Shown here: positions 10,967-21,948 of the stretch, piece after piece | Numbering within the stretch: the stretch's first letter is position 1 | Layout: every line of letters begins with the position of its first letter | Source of the DNA: Nitzschia sp. pyKryTriq1 | Lineage: Eukaryota; Bacillariophyta; Bacillariophyceae; Bacillariales; Bacillariaceae | DNA length: 64,000 bases | Assembly (NCBI GenBank): GCA_956465555.1 | Contig: OY101121.1 | Coordinates: 1,140,722-1,204,721 of the forward strand | Direction: 5' to 3' | The notes under the pieces: generated by a model | Told to the model about the DNA's origin: nothing | Database searches by the model: none | What the model saw: only the letters and a program-made list of their open reading frames with translations | Program-made: the position numbers and the translations under genes

Positions 10967-11590
10967 CACGCCTTATCAGACCGTGATGCTTCAGCTGCCG
11001 TGGCGGACCTACAAACTAGCTAAAGTATAGATAGACAAGAACTTGTTTTGTTGATATAAAGTTCACTATGATTACTTCACACAACCTGTGACGAGAAGAA
11101 TCTCCTGCATGCAAACTGGATTCATTGCATGGTGCTGGTAGTCCTGCCAAGCCACAATTGTAAGTAAACTGAGCACCAGGAAAGTGATTGGATAACCTGC
11201 ATGATAATGCTACTTAATGTATGTGTGAGTATTGGAGAAGAATGGGTTGGATGGGTGATAGATGGAGATACTCTCTAGAGTACCGGTAACCGGTACCATA
11301 CACTGTAAAAATGGATGTATGCGAGGATCCATTATTTTTGCAGTCAGATGACTTGATGGACTGCAAAAGTCGACAAAGAGTCGGGGCGTGGTGGAATAGT
11401 ACCATCAGGTAGTCTATTCTCATAGCGAAGATAGACGAGAACTCGCGTTGAAATAAAATTCAGTACGAATACTAACTTCACACAGGAATGGGTATCGAGG
11501 GCAAAGTCGTGACGAGACACTGCGTGGAGTCCACATAAAGGTACTCTATTTGTTCTCGGAGCTATCTAGCTATAATATCATTAGGATACG
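10967..11590. other. Convergent 3' spacer with a diverged duplication
   Basis: This spacer lies between the 3' ends of the KNTC1-like gene and CPSF1. No gene is seen. Blocks at about 11021-11096 and 11431-11514 resemble each other (ATAGACRAGAACT, then GTTGAWATAAARTTCA, ACTTCACACA and GTGACGAGA in the same order), suggesting an old duplication of a 3' end. A short GTAC/CCGG palindrome lies near 11280-11297. Confidence 0.5.
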
Positions 11591-14500
11591 CTATATCACC
11601 ATAACAGAGCACCGGAGCTCGAGAAGGTTGTCAAGTATCAAGTCAACCGTAGAGCCGATCGCACTCGCCAAGTCCTCCTGATCTGCCACTGCAAGATCGA
11701 CGTAACGAATGACAAGATCCCCATCGATCACCCCTTTCTTTCTATCGTTGCTTCGGCACCCACCACGTCGCGTTGATCGTCTATATAATCTCCACGCACG
11801 TTGACTTAGCGCGCAGTCACTTTCTATTGCGTTGACCATAACACTCTGGAGGGCCGTCAGACGCCAATACACTGGTTCACTCAGAGGAATGACTGCCCCG
11901 TACTCCCCATCTGTCGTGCCAAAATGTACGCCGAGTCTTTGATCATCGTCCGCACGCCCAAAGAAGGCGTCTTGTTGCTGAAACGCTGCAATCGTACTTG
12001 CGGGAGTGGCGCTGCTGACCAAGAGACTGTTTCTACAAAAGTGGCTTTGCAGATCGACGGTTTGCGATCCGAGGTGAAAGTCGGCTCTGCAAACGAGTTT
12101 GTTTCCTCCTCTCGCAGCGGCGTCACCAGGTGCGTATTGGAAGAATTGAAGGTTTTGCCTGTCATCGTGGCAAACTAGATCAAGAGATCCTCCCCGGCTC
12201 AGTAAACCTGCAGCGTACACCGGGATAGGATCATAGTCCTTCGCCAACAAAGTCAAGGACTTGTCCGATTCTCTCCAAACCAAAAAGTACATGGAATCGT
12301 ATGCGTCGGAGAGGACAAAGAAGTTTTTGAAGAGTTTGATGTCCCGAATGTGCATCGTTGCGCGAAAGAAACCAACTTGCGTAAGCTTATCATTGCCCCA
12401 TTGTTCCACATTCACATCAGCACCAGCACCGATAATCAACCGACTTTTTCCTTCGCATGATAAACAACTCAAAGAATTCACCGGGCCATGGAAAATTTTT
12501 TTCTCGTAGACGAAATTGATCTCCACTGCTGAAGAAGTGAGCGATGATTTTATTATTTCCAGTAACACCACTCTTCCCTTTGCGCTGACATCTTCCCCAT
12601 CTTTGTCCACGATGCCTGTACCAACTGTGATGAACATCCTAGTGTCAAGATCCTCATCGGGAGTGTCCATGTTGCTGCTTCCCGGCTCAGCCATGAACTA
12701 CAAAGGAGAGTGAGATTTGTGAGATTGGGGTTGTGAGATTCAACGAGGCGGTTGAACTATGTTGTCTTTCATGAATACTTACTTCGCTCAAAGCCATCAC
12801 TTGCATGGTGAGACCATGTTCGAACTCTTCTAGCTCGTAGGAGTCCACAACGACCCAACCACTAGCCGCATCGACGACCCAGAGAGAATAGGCTGATTTA
12901 GGGATGGGAGGTGCCCCACCAAAGTTCGTATCGACTTGGAAGCAATCTTCTCTCTCGATTTCCTCCACCCACTCTTGCTCGATATCGAATCCACCGAGGT
13001 CCGCCTCGACTTGGCGTTTGATTTTGGCGTTTTCTTTTTCTTCGGCCAATCTCTTGCGCTCTTCTGCCGACATTCCATCATCGTTTAAAGCGCTCATATC
13101 CTCTTCAAATTCTCTAGATACTAGCATTGCGTACAAAGGTCTAGACCCACAAATAGCCGGATTGTCAATGAAATGAACCTGGCGCACCGTTACGCCCATC
13201 GGCAGTTTCTCCACGAAATAGCCGCCACCTGGAATGATACCATGGGAGCTGGTCAAATCCAGGATCCTATGAGGTGAAAAATGCTTCGGGTTAGGTGCAC
13301 ACTGTCGAAAGATAGAATCGACAATATCGTGAACACTCGTCCTGTTCGTACACGTACCCGCTAAAGATAGTGAGTCTTTGACTTCCCACACGGCCGACGC
13401 GCTCATGCAAAGTCATAAAGCCAGGCTCTCCCCCGTCAGTCTTCTGAAGTGGATGAAAAAATTACGAAAGGAAACAATGAGCCAAACACGAGCGGTGCAA
13501 AAATTATTTGGCTTGCTGCCATTATCCCAAAACTTACGAGAATGCCGGAGCAAAACCCGCCAACTGGTTTCGGACGCGCACCCGCAGGAGCCATGTGCCG
13601 ACAGCGATGGCACAAGACCGTCGGTCGTCCTCGTTCTGTGATGAACCACATGGGTCGCGCTGTAGCAGCAAACAAGCCGTCCTGTCGTGACAAGTTCTTG
13701 AAGCGAAAAAGGCTATTATGTCGAAAGCCACCCACGACCTCATCGCCCGCCTGTTTGACAATACCCTTTCGTCTCAGCTTAAGAAAGTGCTTTCCTTGTT
13801 CCTTGCTTGCTCGTCCAGGGGTCTTGAGTGGGATTCGACGGAAACCCTGCACAACCATGGATTGCGAATCCAACTCAGCCCGGTAGAGCATCGTATCACC
13901 ATCCGAAGTTTCAATTGCTAAACAAAACGAGCATGGTCCTGGGGCGTACAGTTCTGACTCGGAGGAAGTGGGTCCACAAAAGAAGAAACGAACTTCGCTC
14001 GCCTGTACCTTGTGTTGCTTTGGAAGCCGGTACGCAGATCCCGTCTGCGGCTTTGGAGTCAACAGCGGTGCGCCGTGACTGCAGCCTGTGCTCGTCCAGA
14101 GTAGGCAGGCCTCTTGACCTGGTGTGAGATCATTCAGGGCGTACACCTCCAGCATTCCTGATTGCCGAACAATGGCAACGAACCACGCCTCCTCTTCGAG
14201 GTTGATCTCGGGCACACTGTCTGCCTCTGTCTTTTCACCGAGACTCTCCGATGTTGCTGCTGACTTTGCTGACGAGGTGCCAGCCTCGACGTAGAGCGCC
14301 TTATCCTCGTCATCAAAATCGAAATCCACATCGCCGTCCTTCGTCGGAGCGCGAAGTGATTCCGTTGGGTCCAGTTTCTCTTTCGCCGAGCCATCTCGAG
14401 GAAAGAAAGCCTTGGGAGCTTTGAAAATATCAATCGCCGCTACTGTGCCCCACTCGTAGAACTTCTCTTCGGCAGTCCTTCCATCCTCTTCCTTGTCATC

Positions 14501-16882
14501 GTCCATGTCCATAGGGACTTGAGCTTCAAAAGAAAATCCTTGGACTCCTCCGTCCTCCTCCAAGGTAACAACTTTGGCCTCCCCTGTCGAGAGAGTGTAT
14601 CCCAAGACTACCTGACCACCGTCTTTCTGTCGGACAATGGGAGCGACAGATCGAATCGATTCTCCTTCTGGAACCGGCAACGGGATGTTCGTTTCCACGG
14701 TCAAAGTGTCTTGTTCGTCGTTCACTACCAATAACGAATACGTAATGGCCTTTTCATCGTCTTTCATGCACACCAACAAGCAGAAACTCGTATCGCTACG
14801 TTCGCATGCCGCCAGCAACTCGCACGTCTTGAACACACTTCGGAGCTCCTTGGAGGTCCATTCGGTCATGTCGACTTCTGTCAAGGACTGCCCTGCCATT
14901 GTTTGTTCTACTTTCATGAATCGAATGCGATCGCTCATACTCAACAAGACCAAACCCCGTGCGGGAAGACTGAATAATGCCTTGGTGTTGACACAATCCT
15001 CTTCGGCCAAAATAGTTCGATCGTCTCTTCCCGGAACAGTCAACAAGGCTATTCCTCCACTTGATCCATATCCACAGGGGTAAATATATCCTGTTGCTCC
15101 CAAGGCGGGAGGAGCCTTGCCCGTCGTTTCGGAGACCTGGGATTGTCCTTGGGACAAAGGACCAATGCACCCCGGCCCCAGAGGCCCCAATGCCGTGAGA
15201 GAATCCAAAACTGTCAATGATTGCACTACTGTCAAGTGACTCAACCGAGCGCGCTTGCGTCTGGTCGTCTGGAGAGTGGTTGTCTCATCGTCCTCCTCGT
15301 CGCTGGGAGGAACAATATCGGGACCTTGCGATGAATTGGTATCTTGCTCTCCAGTCGGGGCATATAGAGCTTCTTCTTCCAATCGCAAAATCCGCTCATA
15401 CTCATCGCCGTCATTGTCACTCGCATGAAGAATGGTATTCTCTTTCCCCGGCTCCTGTTTGGCCAATCCCGGTTCTTGTTTCATAGCATCGGCGACCGAC
15501 GATTTGGCCAAACCATATCCCAGCAAGGAGGAATCCCCTAATCTACTGCCCACAAACATTAACCCCAATTCGATGGGTGAAGTGGAATTTGCTAATTTGT
15601 CCTTGTCCCACAATAGCTTCGAATCCGCATTCATACCCGACATGGTTCCCAGTGAACAGCATGCCACATTTGCGACTTGCCCGATTGCCCCGATGGTAGC
15701 AAAGAGGGGAAGGAGGGACCAGGCGTTGGTATATTGCAAAAAATACACTTGACCATTTCGAAGTACAACAAAAGCAGTTGTTTCATTGCAAAAAGAAAAT
15801 TCAGCTCCATCCAAGGCGACACTGAGGGCAGGAAAGGGCCAGGGATTGGAACTCGCAATGGATTGCAGGGAAAGGGGTAACGTGGTTGGGGCCCATCCGT
15901 TGGTGGCCAAGACTTGTTCCAGTTGCCCAGTATTGGAAAGAGATACAATCGTATTAACACAATGCACCAAACATCCAGTAGTGCCATTGGAAGCATCGGG
16001 GCAATACACTTGCAAGGCATCGGCAGGCACTTCGGCCGACCACAAGACGGCCGATCGTTCGTGCGCGACCGTCACGGTAATTGCCGTCACTACCATGCCA
16101 TTACGGGCGCCACCTTCGGTCCGTCCCAAACGACCTGACCACGTTTCTCCCGCTGGACCACTGTGCAAGAGGACCAGGGTAGGCTCGGAATAGCCTGGCA
16201 AGAATGCGACACTGAGAATGTCTCCAAAGCCCGTAAAAATGGAAGCTGTATTGGTGTTGACGTTGGACGCGGTTGCAGTGGTAGCATCCCACCGACTTAA
16301 GCTGAGTAAGGGCAAGAGATAGGGTTCGGAACTCCCCCATGCTCCACCAGTACACGCCAATTCCAGGCAAGCCACAGCCGCGCCTCCTCCTAGAATCACC
16401 GACAGAGTGGCGCGCCCCGCACTGGCCTGACAAAGTGAGGCCTGCAAATCGTGCTCCAAGGGCGTCGTCGCTCCAAAGGAAGCCTCTTGTAAGGCGACGG
16501 TCAAATCCAACAAACTCGTGGCTAACAGCAAGTCGGGTGTCACCGTCACAATCGACAGCCGCGGATACCCAGCAAAGCCGACTACCAAAGCATCGCTGAT
16601 GTGGTCGGGACTTTTGAGCGTTCCGAGGAAACAGACAGTCCCTGCCAAATCGGTGAATTTGTGCTGAATCAAGAGCTTTCCTGTGGATTCAGTGATTGAA
16701 TATACTGTCAATGTGGAACCTTGAGCCGTCACCAAGTGTGGCATGCTAATAGGAGCGTCAGTAGTGTCAGTGCTGCCGCCAAGGTTCAAACGAGCCCATG
16801 TCGAATATTCGGCGCCGCCCGAGTTGCCTTCCCATACACTCAAGACGCATGGATGAACGGGACGGGTATTGGGGGTGGGCAT
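11591..16882 (-). CDS. CPSF1: CPSF1, 160-kDa cleavage and polyadenylation factor subunit
   Basis: Four exons (13538-16882, 13358-13443, 12783-13266, 11591-12697) with introns of 94, 91 and 85 bp join in frame to 1673 residues. CPSF160 is the scaffold of the mRNA 3'-end processing module that recognises AAUAAA, and belongs to the DDB1-like triple-propeller family. The N-terminal part matches the family (HLVTAQGSTLTVYSI; GYSEPTLVLLH; VGSRLGDSSLLGYG, like GSRLGNSLLLKY in human). The C-terminal CPSF_A part carries GFMTLHERVG across the intron-bounded 86-nt exon, then FITVGTGIVDKDGED, RADFHLGSQT and IGSTVDLILDNLLEL at the end. An acidic stretch lies near the middle. The start at 16882 is the first Met. 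The match runs over the whole length and leaves little doubt. Confidence 0.95.
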
Positions 16883-17115
16883 GGTTGCGGGCAGGGCTGT
16901 CCACTCTGCTACCGGTACGTGTATGCTATGATCAGAGTATTGAGGAGTAAACTTGCAATGAAAAATCCAGTGGTCCGACGCAATTTTTGCCTGTTTTTTT
17001 GTGGGGGTCGGGAAGATACGCTACCGTAACAAGGTGGTACGTGCAACGTGCAGACCGCAGACGAGAACGAATCGGATAGGTCAAATCATACAAAAGACAC
17101 GTAAAACAAAAATGT

Positions 17116-17187
17116 TCCGCCACGGGGACTCGAACCCCGGTATCCTGCGTGAAAGGCAAGTATGCTAACCACCTACATCATGGCGGA
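17116..17187 (-). tRNA. trnE-UUC: tRNA-Glu (anticodon UUC)
   Basis: The minus strand folds into a complete cloverleaf of 72 nt with no intron. The acceptor stem TCCGCCA pairs fully with TGGCGGA. The anticodon stem CTTGC/GCAGG encloses loop CTTTCAC, giving anticodon TTC. The T arm contains GGTTCGAGTCCCC. The D arm has TAGGTGGTTAGC, the A-box pattern seen in eukaryotic tRNA-Glu. A TTTTT run just downstream on the minus strand serves as a Pol III terminator. CCA is not encoded, as in eukaryotes. Confidence 0.95.
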
Positions 17188-17582
17188 CACGAATAACTGA
17201 TGGGATGTATTCGTATATAAAACCTCAAAATTTATCATAGTCATGGCAGACTGTGGGTCAATGGTCGGGCCCATGCACGCATCATCGCAACGAAAAAAGA
17301 GACATCTCGCATCATCTCGCATCATTTTTTTTTTTTTAAACGATTTTTTCACTTCACCAACTACAGTACGAGAGACATCTCGTGACATAGAAGTTCCGAA
17401 ACCAGCGGCTTTGCTTCCCATTCAAATCTCTTTACGAGAATACGACAAATCTCACAATACCATGATCCATCAAGCATACCACACCAGTTCAAATCACTTT
17501 TTGAGGCACCCGCAACACAAGCAACAATATCCAATATAGCAATGAAGACGACGACGACTCCTCCTCGCACCCTCAGCAATAG
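17188..17582. other. Spacer between tRNA-Glu and the VIT-vWA gene
   Basis: The sequence has a T-run (17325-17337) and no recognisable gene. An ATG at 17542 opens a 28-codon frame that overlaps the start of the VIT-vWA reading frame but is out of phase with it (see that entry). Confidence 0.4.
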
Positions 17583-19664
17583 AGAAAGGCGTCTCCATCG
17601 TGGCAAAAGTGCGTCCTGTTCCTAGCCCTATTGTTCGGATCCCCATTTCCATCCCAGGCCGCGTCCCAGGTTCTGCACGCTACCAATACCGTGCTTTCGC
17701 TCTACAATGTTACGACAGTTGTGCACACTCGTCTTGCCGAAACCTTTCTTTCGATGGAGTTCGAGAACAACGACAACTGCAGTAAACTATTTGCATTTAC
17801 ACTGGCCTTGCCCCGGACAGCGCGTCTTACCCATTTGGAAATGGATCTAGACAATGGATGTGCATTGGCAAGTACCGTCAAGGGCCTGGAAGAGGCACAA
17901 GACGATTTCCAACGCCAAGTCGACCTCGGCAAGCCCGCAGCCATTGTGACTGCCTACGATCTTCAAAACTATCAGCTACAAGTCTCCTTGCCACCCGTCG
18001 GATCCACATTGGTAGTCCTTCGCTACGAAGAACTCTTGTGGCAGCGATTGTATCGAGTTCAATTCCAAGTACCGCTCTATCCAGGGATTGCTGTCAAGGA
18101 GCTATTTCTCAGCATTGTCGTTAGAGATCCGACCAGCCCAGTGAAAAATCTCCAAGTAGAAGGATTGGAGAGTAGTATACGCAAGCTGGTTCGACGACGC
18201 GGCTTGCAGCAACAAAAAGACGACACTTCGGATTTAACATCGCTTCACTTTCACGAAGTCGAAGTGGCGGAGGGTTCGGGAGTACCCCGCCTCGTGACGG
18301 CCTCGTTCGAGCCAGGGGCGTTGCCAGATGAAGGCATATTATTGTCGAGTCGAGATTGCTTTACGCACCTCTTCAACCCAACGACGTTTCTCTCTGCGAT
18401 AGGACCCATGCCCAAGAAGATTGTTTTTGTGATCGATGTGTCTGGATCCATGTCTGGAGCAAAAATAAACGATGCCAAATCGGCCTTTGGGACTATGATC
18501 CAGACCCTCGATGATCAAGATACTGTCACCGTGCAAACCTTTTCCTCACAAGGTACCAAGGCTTTGTGGGGTCCTCGGATGGCCACCACGAGTGCCAAGA
18601 AATCTGCGGTTGGGTTTGTCACCGCGCTTTCTACTGGGGGATCTACAAATCTTCGTGAGGCCTACGTGGATGGCATCGATCGCGTCTACGAGACAGAGGA
18701 AGGCCAAGTTTCTGTGCTAGTGATCCTCACTGACGGTATCGGTAACACCGGCCCCCGAGCGACTGCGCAAGAGATTCGAGAAATCAACTACAATGGGAAG
18801 GTCAAGATTTATGGTTTTGCCTTTGGCGACGATGCTGATATGGATCTTCTTTTGGGCATTTCCATCCAAAATGGAGGTCGCACCGTCCGTATCTATGAAG
18901 GCTATGGGGATGCGGCGTCACAGATGGAGCGCTTTTATCGGCAAGAATTGGGCACCGTATTTTTGACTGACATTCATCTGAGCTACGGGAGTGATACACA
19001 CAGTGTCAAGGAGGCCACACTATCCGATGTCCCACTCCTCGCCGGTGGATCGGAAGTGGTTGTTCGAGGCAAGTGGGACATTCCAACAGTGGAATCTTTT
19101 TCGGCTCGTCAAGCTGGCAGTTCTTCGATGATACGGGCTGTGGTTGATGCCAATTCAGCCAGTGGCCCTGTGACTTGGTCAAAAGAGTTCACCGTCGAGC
19201 TGGAAGAACCACAGATTGGGGTTGCTGCGGCAAGGGAGTGTCATCAAAGTTATGCCCAAGCTCGAATTATCCAACTCTTGGAATACCGCGATGCCGAACG
19301 GGCGCTTGGGTCCGATCTGTTGGATGGGCTGTCGGAATATCTACCGGTGGATAGTGATTTTAAGCAGCTTGCTAGAAATTTGGCTCTTGATGCTGGCCTA
19401 GTGTGGCCTGGCTTGACGGCGTTGGTAACTGTCGAAAGTGAAAGTTGCGAGACTAGCTATGATGTCTGCTATGACGGAGAAGGCACGAGCTATGGCGGGG
19501 ACCTTAGTTTCAACATGGGCGACGACGAGAACATAGCGCCTAATTCGGCAGCGCCTTCTCCACCAGCTTCACCACCTCCCATATTATGGGGCACTCACAT
19601 ACTCAACGTACCAGCTTGCGTTTTGATGACACCAATCACCATTGGCTTGTTCTTCCTTGAGTAA
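17583..19664 (+). CDS. VIT and vWA domain protein (inter-alpha-trypsin-inhibitor heavy-chain-like)
   Basis: The frame is open from 17583. It begins with a hydrophobic signal-peptide-like run (CVLFLALLFGSPFPSQA), then a VIT-like domain (about 17680-18130), then a vWA domain whose MIDAS motif DVSGSMSG lies at 18435-18458 and is followed by GGSTNLREA and ILTDGIGN. A hydrophobic C-terminal tail (ILWGTHILNVPACVLM onward) could be a membrane or GPI anchor. The family binds divalent cations and extracellular ligands; the protein is probably secreted or on the cell surface. The start is unresolved: no in-frame ATG precedes 17754, which would remove the signal segment and part of VIT. The ATG at 17542 lies 89 bp upstream in another phase. 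An unseen 5' exon or a sequence indel would explain this. The domain call is firm; the 5' end is not. Confidence 0.8.
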   Translation, partial: RKASPSWQKCVLFLALLFGSPFPSQAASQVLHATNTVLSLYNVTTVVHTRLAETFLSMEFENNDNCSKLFAFTLALPRTARLTHLEMDLDNGCALASTVKGLEEAQDDFQRQVDLGKPAAIVTAYDLQNYQLQVSLPPVGSTLVVLRYEELLWQRLYRVQFQVPLYPGIAVKELFLSIVVRDPTSPVKNLQVEGLESSIRKLVRRRGLQQQKDDTSDLTSLHFHEVEVAEGSGVPRLVTASFEPGALPDEGILLSSRDCFTHLFNPTTFLSAIGPMPKKIVFVIDVSGSMSGAKINDAKSAFGTMIQTLDDQDTVTVQTFSSQGTKALWGPRMATTSAKKSAVGFVTALSTGGSTNLREAYVDGIDRVYETEEGQVSVLVILTDGIGNTGPRATAQEIREINYNGKVKIYGFAFGDDADMDLLLGISIQNGGRTVRIYEGYGDAASQMERFYRQELGTVFLTDIHLSYGSDTHSVKEATLSDVPLLAGGSEVVVRGKWDIPTVESFSARQAGSSSMIRAVVDANSASGPVTWSKEFTVELEEPQIGVAAARECHQSYAQARIIQLLEYRDAERALGSDLLDGLSEYLPVDSDFKQLARNLALDAGLVWPGLTALVTVESESCETSYDVCYDGEGTSYGGDLSFNMGDDENIAPNSAAPSPPASPPPILWGTHILNVPACVLMTPITIGLFFLE

Positions 19665-19968
19665 TGCACTTCTCGACCGAAAAAAAACCCGACCAGTACA
19701 TAGCAAAGTTTAATTATTTAGTATTATCATTATAATTCCTTCGCTCCAGTTTAGTTTCCCCTTAGCTCCAGTGTAGTATCAAGGAATCGAAGCAGCCCGA
19801 GGCCCCAGAGAGAAAGAGAGAGAGAGAGAGACTTTAATTACATGCCAATGGGCCTGATCATTCTTGGACCAGTCGGGGTGCATTAAAAAGTCGGGATCTG
19901 CCGGATTGAATTCGTAGCCGGTCCGACAGCGGGAGAAGATTTCGTTGAAACAGCTCCTATTCTCCTCT
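19665..19968. other. Convergent 3' spacer with GA microsatellite
   Basis: The spacer holds a (GA)n run at about 19807-19831. On the minus strand about 60 codons (19779-19982) stay open in another phase just past the stop of the neighbouring gene, without a Met. I do not call it a gene. Confidence 0.4.
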
Positions 19969-21033
19969 TCAAAACATATCACTCCTTATTTTGCGCATTC
20001 CGGTCTTTTCCGGTTTTGAAGCTGGTTTTGTATTCCTGTGACCGGGAAGAGGTAGCTCCGGGCGTTTCGAACCTCGTAGCGAGACCGAACTTTGTTTTTG
20101 GAATGGTTTGGGTGATTTTTCCCGGTTTCGTTTGGGCGTGGGCGATTTGGACGAAGCACCTCGGATGAGTCTTGAAAGCTTCCCACTCAATGATCTTGGC
20201 GACATCATTGGACTTTGCTCCTCCAGATCCGAAGACTTTCCAGGTTTTGGCGAGACACCTCGTTTCGTTGTCGGTGGGTCACGCTTCGGGGACAGAGAGC
20301 GACGAATTTTCTGTCTTAACTTCTTTCTTGCCTCCTTCTCTTCATTCTTCTTTTCGTAGATTTCGGTGGGCGCTTGTACTTCCGACATGCGCCATTCGAA
20401 TCGGTCCATGTCATCATGCAGATCCAAGTCTTGTAACTCCTTCAGGTCGAAATCATCAAATGCCCCGAAAGATCTTCTTCTTTCCACCTTTTCCGCAAAT
20501 TCCTCCTCTTTAGCACTCTTCTCGTCACTGAAACCTAGTTCCCGAGCCTTCTGTTCGCTCGCGAATACATGCTCTTTATAAATCTGTGAAATTCTTAGTG
20601 GATCTGTGGTGTTTGATTTTCGCTGCCGTGATTGCTCCTTCAAAACTGAAAAGATGGAATTCACTCTGATGTCGTTGATGTGATCTGATTCCCCGTTTAG
20701 CTTGTGTTCCAAGCCCCTTGCACAATGGTCCCTTTCATCGGGGTTCTCGCGTAATATCTTAATTGAGCTTCTATTCATAGAAGACATCTTCGAGAAGTCA
20801 ATTGGCTGGTACCAAATGGCTCTCCTCTCGGCTGAGGTTATCATTGTTCGTGCCTTGACCTCGAAGAACTTGACGCCATCCAAATCGAATCGAATCTTGG
20901 AGTGAGGCCAAGACTCTTCTTCTTCTTTCTTTTCATTATCACTCGATCCCACATTTTCTTCCTCAGTTTGTGCTGCAACTGACACTTCTCCCTTTTGTTC
21001 TTCAACCTGGTCCAAGATATATTCGTGATACAT
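19969..21033 (-). CDS. Hypothetical protein, diatom-type 'IWY' family
   Basis: A single exon encodes 354 residues. The function is unknown. Near residue 45 the sequence KIRFDLDGVKFFEV is followed by SAERRAIWYQPIDFSKM; this pattern, a short beta segment then a Glu/Arg-rich helix with an (I/L)WY core, recurs in an expanded family of uncharacterised stramenopile proteins. The middle is acidic and helical (FDDFDLKELQDLDLHDDM). The C-terminal third is basic, Ser/Pro/Lys-rich and probably disordered, with several SPK/SPR sites that proline-directed kinases could use. No signal peptide or membrane span is seen. It is divergent from the ribonucleotide reductase gene. The start is the only upstream Met. 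The gene is real by length and composition; the family placement rests on memory. Confidence 0.7.
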   Translation of the reverse strand: MYHEYILDQVEEQKGEVSVAAQTEEENVGSSDNEKKEEEESWPHSKIRFDLDGVKFFEVKARTMITSAERRAIWYQPIDFSKMSSMNRSSIKILRENPDERDHCARGLEHKLNGESDHINDIRVNSIFSVLKEQSRQRKSNTTDPLRISQIYKEHVFASEQKARELGFSDEKSAKEEEFAEKVERRRSFGAFDDFDLKELQDLDLHDDMDRFEWRMSEVQAPTEIYEKKNEEKEARKKLRQKIRRSLSPKRDPPTTKRGVSPKPGKSSDLEEQSPMMSPRSLSGKLSRLIRGASSKSPTPKRNREKSPKPFQKQSSVSLRGSKRPELPLPGHRNTKPASKPEKTGMRKIRSDMF

Positions 21034-21948
21034 TGTCGACTATACAAGTCCACTGCACGCAAAATGCGCCAGTACTTTTCTCAGAAACGAACAAATCAAC
21101 CAACAAATTAGTCCCAAAATCGAGTAGAGAGAGGTCTGCCAGATAATACCAAGTGCTGGAATGCGTCGTCCTTCGTCGTGCACCGTATGTTGAAGGTTTG
21201 AAGAAGAGTAGCTTGCTTGCTTTGGTCTTTGGTCGGTGTATGATGAGGGACGAGGGACATCTTCGGAAACGGGAAGGACATCGGACATTTATTTTTTTGT
21301 TCTTAGTTTTTCGCCTCCGACGACCGACGGCATGTTTGCTGATTGCTGACACGGACAAAAAGTGAAATGGTCGAATCAGTCGAATATCTGTAGAACTCAT
21401 TACCCATATTTTTTCATCCAATGAAATCGAACGACAGAGGACCAAAAATGGCGGCACTGACTGTGCAAAATTCCGAACAAAGGATGGCCGGCGTGGCAGA
21501 AAAGGCGCGCCCGTCTGTCCTCCATTCAATTCGGTTAGAGGTGCACGCAGGATTTGTACCAGTAGTCTACTATCAGCACGATGACCCGCAAGAAACGGTG
21601 ACCGACGGCCGGCGCGTGGTAGATCTCTGCTTGCTGCGTCAGAGAGATAGAGCAGGCGAGCTAGTAGTAGAGTAGTAGAAAGATGAGGCAAATCGCCGAT
21701 GGACTGAACCATCGGTTGGCTATGAGACCAGCCGCCATCCATCGGATCAAGGATCAAGGAGTATCGAAGCCTGATGTGTGGAAGATCGAAACATTTCCAT
21801 CTACATTACTCTATCATCCAAGCAAAAGAAGTTGCTCGATTTGTTATTGCTACAATCAGGCAAAACATTATCTTCATTTTTAGAGGCCGGTAGATCGCCC
21901 AAGTGGAGCAGCGTGCGGGGTTCCGATACAAAATATTCGCAATCCATC
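21034..21948. other. Divergent spacer upstream of the ribonucleotide reductase gene
   Basis: This 915-bp spacer separates two divergent genes. A 251-codon open frame on the minus strand (21002-21757) overlaps the neighbouring gene's start; it is compositionally biased and resembles nothing, so I treat it as chance. No canonical E2F site was found. Confidence 0.4.

Noticed and set aside
19779-19982. 60-codon frame after the stop of the 'IWY' family gene
   Set aside because: It has no Met and includes the GA microsatellite. A sequence indel that would extend the gene cannot be excluded but is not supported.
21002-21757. 251-codon open frame on the minus strand before the ribonucleotide reductase gene
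   Set aside because: It overlaps the start of a well-supported gene in another phase, resembles no family and has low-complexity basic runs.
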